Assembly (NCBI GenBank): GCA_027625915.1
Contig: JANTQA010000023.1
Span: 8,370,001-8,434,000, forward strand
DNA: 64,000 bases
Direction of reading: 5' to 3'
Source: Anaeramoeba flamelloides
Lineage: Eukaryota; Metamonada; Anaeramoebidae
Shown here: positions 59,212-64,000 of the stretch, one piece after another
How the letters are laid out: every line of letters begins with the position of its first letter
Position numbering within the stretch: position 1 is the first letter of the stretch
Notes under the pieces: generated by a model
Seen by the model: the letters and a program-made list of their open reading frames with translations, nothing else
What the model was told of the DNA's origin: nothing
Databases searched by the model: none
Translations under genes and position numbers: made by a program

Positions 59212-60795
59212 ATGTCTTTACTCAAAATAGCCTTTATTTTCTCTCTCTTTTTACAGGTTCTTCTTTGTGTCTCTGGAGGAGAGCATGTGGTGCCCTATGA
59301 TGGGATGGTAATTACAAGCGATACCTTATTGGCACATGGAGATTATTATTTACCGCACGGTATCAGCATTGGATCGAGCAACATTTTTTTGAACTTAAAC
59401 AATAGCACTCTTCGTGGTGACAGTAACCAAAATGTGGGTATCACCTTGGATGGCTATAGCAATGTGTACATTGGCAATGGAAAGATCACAAATTATTACT
59501 ATGGGATCAAAATTAGCAATGGGAGAGGAAACGAGATTGCTGGTCTCGAGCTGTTTGCGAATTGGCAGGATCCAAACGCACAAAATCCAACCCCACCTTC
59601 GCTCGACATTAACGTGACCCCCGAGGATTATGGCGACAAAAAAAACTTAGGTGGTGGGATGTGGGTTTCAAATAACAATGGAATCAAATTGCACCACCAT
59701 TACCTTCATGATCAAGAAAATGGGGTGGATTTGTTTAATGTAACGGATGCAACTATTACCAACAATAGGTTTGAAACTCATGTAGGGTGGTGCCTCCACG
59801 TCTGGAAGTCACAAGGAACCTCGCTGAATAAGAATTCATTCAAAAACTGTGTCCGTAGATCTTCCAAGGATCGGGATTTTTCCGGCAACTCCGCCGCAGT
59901 TTTGATTACCTGTGGATCTTCGGATTCAGTCATACAATCCAGCACTTTTGTCAATTCAGGATCTGCTTTTATTATCTCGGGCTTCCCAACTTTAAAGAAA
60001 GACGAGTGTTGCCCGTCAACAAGTAACATTATTTTGCAGAACAAAATTGATCAGGCCGTTCGCGGTGCATTTGAGGATAGCTTTTCCAACCAGAACCAAT
60101 ATTTGTCGAATAATATTACAAATGTTGGGTATGGGTTTTTGGGTATGTATTTGTCTGGAAATACCATCATAGGGGGGAACCGCATTACTAATGCCACACA
60201 CCAGGGGATAATTCTTGGTCACAGTAATAACAACAAAATCGTTGGCAATATTATCAAAAACACAACGCTGGGTAATCAAATCGAATTGTGGACAGATTTG
60301 AAAGAACATTATAACCCATTGTCATACCAGTGTTTGCAATTAAAAAACCAGCAGAATTCTTCAAACAACGAGATCATCTCGAATATCTTCGAGGCAAACT
60401 CCAATTTTGCAATAAATTTAATCAACACCACACAGTCACTCATTTATAACAACTATATAAATTTATTAAAGAAGGCAAAGTCCATTAAAGAGGAGGGATT
60501 ATCCTTTGGCAACCAATGGTATACTGCAAAGCAAAACTTCCCCAATATTTGTAATGGGGAAAATACAGGTGGCAACTATTATAGCGACTATACCGGGAAG
60601 GAAAGGTGGCAAAAAGATGGCTTTGGAGACACCCCTTACAACGACAATAATCTAATTAATGAGTACGACAAATTACCTCTCATTTGTAAGAAAAAACTAA
60701 ACAGCATTGAGCGCGAGATGGACTTTAAATTCACATCATTGTTCTTAAAGAAATATTTAAAAACATTCAAATTGTCTAAATTTTTAACTAAATAA
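59212..60795 (+). CDS. secreted NosD-like right-handed beta-helix protein
   Basis: 527 residues, ATG start, no intron. Residues 1-22 are a signal peptide (MSLLKIAFIFSLFLQVLLCV). From about 45 to 445 run parallel beta-helix (PbH1) repeats: NIFLNLNNSTLRGDS, NVYIGNGKITNYYYGIKISN, NGIKLHHHYLHDQENGVDLF, ATITNNRFETHVGWCLHVW, GNTIIGGNRITNATHQGIIL and HSNNNKIVGNIIKNTTLGNQ. At about 453-493 comes GGNYYSDYTGKERW followed by DGFGDTPYNDNN and YDKLPLI, the GNYWSDY...DGIGDTPY...YPL terminal motif of NosD/periplasmic copper-binding-type proteins of archaea and bacteria. The last ~30 residues form a basic extension (LFLKKYLKTFKLSKFLTK). Enzymatic residues of a pectate lyase or a sugar hydrolase are not evident, so binding or cell-surface function is as likely as catalysis. 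Base composition is markedly richer in G and C than the flanks and no intron is present, both compatible with acquisition from a prokaryote. Confidence 0.85.
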   Translation: MSLLKIAFIFSLFLQVLLCVSGGEHVVPYDGMVITSDTLLAHGDYYLPHGISIGSSNIFLNLNNSTLRGDSNQNVGITLDGYSNVYIGNGKITNYYYGIKISNGRGNEIAGLELFANWQDPNAQNPTPPSLDINVTPEDYGDKKNLGGGMWVSNNNGIKLHHHYLHDQENGVDLFNVTDATITNNRFETHVGWCLHVWKSQGTSLNKNSFKNCVRRSSKDRDFSGNSAAVLITCGSSDSVIQSSTFVNSGSAFIISGFPTLKKDECCPSTSNIILQNKIDQAVRGAFEDSFSNQNQYLSNNITNVGYGFLGMYLSGNTIIGGNRITNATHQGIILGHSNNNKIVGNIIKNTTLGNQIELWTDLKEHYNPLSYQCLQLKNQQNSSNNEIISNIFEANSNFAINLINTTQSLIYNNYINLLKKAKSIKEEGLSFGNQWYTAKQNFPNICNGENTGGNYYSDYTGKERWQKDGFGDTPYNDNNLINEYDKLPLICKKKLNSIEREMDFKFTSLFLKKYLKTFKLSKFLTK

Positions 60796-63700
60796 ATATT
60801 CTTATTTTGTTTCTAATAACACTCAAAAAAATTTTTTATGTTGTTTTTCTTTATAATTTTAGCAAAGGGGTGGAAAATAATTCGAATAATAATAATAAAC
60901 TTGGTACATAGATTAATTTTAAATATTTAGAAAATTAATAAAGTTTGAAAAATAATGTTTTTTTTATAAATCCATCCCTACCATGAATTTTTTCAGAAAT
61001 TGAAGTTGATTTTTTATATTTGTATTTTATAATGTGTGGGTGTGTGTGAGGGGGGGGTTCGGCTTAACCTTTATTATTAAAATTGGGTTTTGTATAATAT
61101 TTTAACAATATTTAGAATTGATGATTACAAAATTTTAGGATTTTCTATTATTTGAGTATTAAACTCATACGAATCACAAAAGAGTGTTTTTTATTTTTTT
61201 TTTTCTCGCCATTTTAAACCATTCAAACTTTTGTACCAGTATAACTAATTCAGGTAACTTTCCAAAAATATTTAAAAAATTCAATTTTACCAATTTTGAA
61301 AATTAATAATATAAATTATTGAAAAAAAAATGTATCAAGTTAAAATAATACCTGGTACAATTTTTAATTGTGAATATTTAAAACCTTTTTGTGTAATTTA
61401 AAATATACCAATCAAATCTTTTTTATAAGTAACCCATTTTTTTATAAAAATATTAATAAACATACCAAAAATTCATTAAAAAGTATGGTGTCTATTGAAT
61501 ACTTATTTAATTGTTTGATAGCAGATGTAGATCTATTTGTTTAAAAAAATAATAAAGTGTTTATTTACATTTGGTATAAATTTGAAAAAAGATATTTTTA
61601 TTCATTTTTTTTTTTTAATTGGGTAAGTATTATTTGGAACAAGTGTAATATTAATTACTCATAATTCTAATAAGTTTATAGTTATAATTTTTAGAGTTTA
61701 GTTCTTATATATAAGAAATTATTCATCAATTACACAAAAAGTTTCCTAATTTTAACAATAAAAACCCATTCCAATGATTATTTTGATTAAAGGTATTTTT
61801 TTAACTCATTTAACCTGATATTTCATATTTTCAACTTTGTGAAATTGCTTTTTATAAATTTATTATTTGTTACTTTAATGTTGTTAAAAAATGAAAATGG
61901 ATTTAAAGTTTATTTGTTTTTTATATTCTTATCCAAGTATTTATAATGAAATATATCTTTATTGATAGGTGAAAAAATTTAAAGAAGAATATTTTGAAAA
62001 TATTAATTTTTTTGGTTCTTTAAAAACTAAAATAGTAATCTCTTTTTTTTTTTTTTTTTTTTTTGTCGATTAAAATAACTGTTTGAACAAAAAATACAAA
62101 AATAGACTCTCGAAAAGTAAATATTCTATAAAAAGATAATTTTTTTATTGATATAATAATAAATATCTTTAAAAATATGATTCTAGTTGTTTTAGCACAG
62201 AATATTAACATGCTACGTTGTTATTCTTGAAGAAAAAATTTTCAGGCCTTGAAGATAATTATAAGAACCTTATCTTCATAAAAGAAACAATCTTTTTAAT
62301 AAATTTTGATTTTAGTCTCTTTAGGGAAGTAGGTACATTATACTATATTGAAATTTTTAATTGGATAAACTTACTGAATCGATATTTTTACAGTAAACTT
62401 GAGATATTGAATTTCTGAAATCAAAATACCATTCACAGTGCTATTTGTAAAATAAAAATAAAAAGTAATTGGATGAGAAATTTAAGTACATTAATTATTT
62501 GGATTAATACAAATTAAGAACATAGAGAATAAATAAATTTTAGAAAATATACTTCTGGTTTTTAAATTTTTCATTCATTGATTTCAACAAATTTATATGT
62601 AAGTGTGATCTTTCTTGTTTTATATTTAAAAAGAGAAGATTTGATAAAATACATAGACATTAGTATGTCTTTTTTTGGTTTATTTTAAGATTAATTTCAC
62701 TTATTCTAACCTTAAACATATTTAGATGATAAAAAATATTTAATAAAACAAAAAATTAAATCAAATATTGAACAATTTAAGATTTAAGTCTATTTTACTT
62801 TGACCCTTTTCATAAAACATTTTTTTAGAAATTTGCTTTCAGAATTCTTTTTCCAAATAATTCTATCAATAAAAAAATACAAAATAAAGGATAATATTTC
62901 CAAAATTCAAATAAAGTTTTTTAATTCTCTGAATCAAATCACAGTTACAAAACATTCAACCCAAAATAAAAGAAAATTTTAGAAAAAATTGAAATCTGAA
63001 TTTAGAATTTTGTTGAGTTTTTCAATTTAATCAAAAATAAATTATTATCAAATCAAATAATATGTCCAATAAATCTTAATTTCTGAAGAAGAGTTCAAAA
63101 AATAGCCTATTTTCTGAACTATATATACAAATTAGATGAATTAAATAAAAATAGGATTTTTAATTTCATTTTGGGAATTCTTTAGAAATTTACAAAGTAA
63201 TTGGTTAATCAAAAATTTTCCAAACAAAATATTTCCATGAAGAATTGAAAATAAAATCAAATTAAGAAGAAGTAATTGTAAAAAATGTTAAAGATAAGAT
63301 CAAGAAATAAATGATAATTTATTTATTTTTTTTTCGTCAATTTTTTCATTTTTTTGATTTCTATTTTTTAATTGGTTTTAAAATATAGTGTACTATGATA
63401 TATTCCATTTCCATATTTATAAAAATATAAATGTATTTGGTTAAAGAAATGATTTGAGTGAGTTCAGTTTAGCTTGTACTGTATAACAAAAAAATTGCAA
63501 AATGTACTTACTCCCTTAATAAATAAAAGAAAAAATGTTATCTAATTACCATTGTGAAAAAAATTTGGGTCATTAAAAAAAATTGGGTCAGTCAAAAATT
63601 TGTTCTCGGTTTTTTAAATAGTAAATATTAGCTAAATGGTTTTTGATCAAAGTAAAATTTTATGAACAAATCTTACATTTAAGAAAAACCAAAGTCATTA

Positions 63701-64000
63701 TCAATAATAATTTTCAAAGACAATATTATCTTGTTGCTTTTTAACCCTTTGGAATTACTGTGGAACTCTAAAAAACAAAAATTTATTTTAAATTGTAAAC
63801 TTTACTAAAAATAAGTGAACTATTTAATAGGAAATCTAATAATCTATTAATCTAATAAGATATTGGTCATTGTTAATGAACGCAAATTTATCACAGTTAT
63901 TCTTAAATATCCTTTTAAACCAAATTGAATAATAAAATCTTCCAAAAAAGCTGTTTTTTTTGAAAGAGGTTGTTTTCCACTAATGTTTACAATCAAAACT
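60796..64000. other. 3.2-kb gene-free repeat region at the window end
   Basis: It contains (GT)n/G tract at about 61032-61058, R4 (about 61475-61710), R1 (about 62440-62830) and R3 (about 63040-63330), all in plus orientation. The open frames at 62020-62982 are A/T noise or lie in repeats. No partial gene at the right edge. Confidence 0.55.

Noticed and set aside
1-64000. tRNA, rRNA or CRISPR features
   Set aside because: No T-loop-like GGTTCGAATCC word with paired arms, no rRNA-like conserved blocks and no regularly spaced direct repeats were found by eye.

Overview
The window is very AT-rich eukaryotic DNA. It has GT-AG introns, long A and T homopolymers, Asn/Lys/Ser-rich low-complexity proteins, and genes on both strands separated by kilobases of decayed repeats. 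The genes fit a free-living amoeboid protist: a SUMO protease, a CCCH finger protein, a Cramped-like chromatin domain, a leucine-rich repeat protein, a DRAM/Frag1 membrane protein, secreted cysteine-rich proteins and a secreted beta-helix protein. A lineage such as Anaeramoeba would match, but that is inference from style, not from a marker gene. Stops look standard. I saw no rRNA, tRNA or CRISPR.

Layout. 0-1.5 kb: 3' part of a Ulp1/SENP-type protease (+). 3.3-4.6 kb: two adjacent non-autonomous DNA elements. 4.9-7.4 kb: a Lys-rich gene (-) broken by A-tract frame changes, with a 96-T tract. 7.9-8.1 kb: an orphan terminal exon (-). 8.1-13.4 kb: a repeat desert. 13.4-17.2 kb: a three-exon gene (+) joining a CCCH zinc finger to an anticodon-binding-like fold. 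18.1-19.1 kb: last exon of an unknown Asn-rich protein (+). 21.3-23.7 kb: a Cramped/TSL-kinase-interacting-like protein (-) with two small introns. 25.6-28.6 kb: a cluster of inverted-repeat elements, one nested in another. 29.4-30.1 kb: a decayed gene. 30.5-31.3 kb: a six-helix DRAM/Frag1/Sfk1-like protein (+). 34.2 and 38.2 kb: two cysteine-rich surface proteins (-). 43.1-44.0 kb: a two-exon LRR protein (+). 47.9-54.4 kb: a small coiled-coil gene (-) whose two exons appear to be separated by a 5.9-kb intron full of transposon remains. 59.2-60.8 kb: an intronless NosD-like secreted beta-helix protein (+). 60.8-64 kb: repeats only.

The genes do not form an obvious pathway or operon-like unit. 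The strongest shared theme is the mobile-element landscape: at least nine families of short terminal-inverted-repeat or foldback elements, several with TA target duplications, plus 5'-truncated LINE remains. They occupy much of the intergenic DNA and at least one intron. No intact transposase or reverse transcriptase was found. Element family names (M1-M10, R1-R7) are mine, for cross-reference only.
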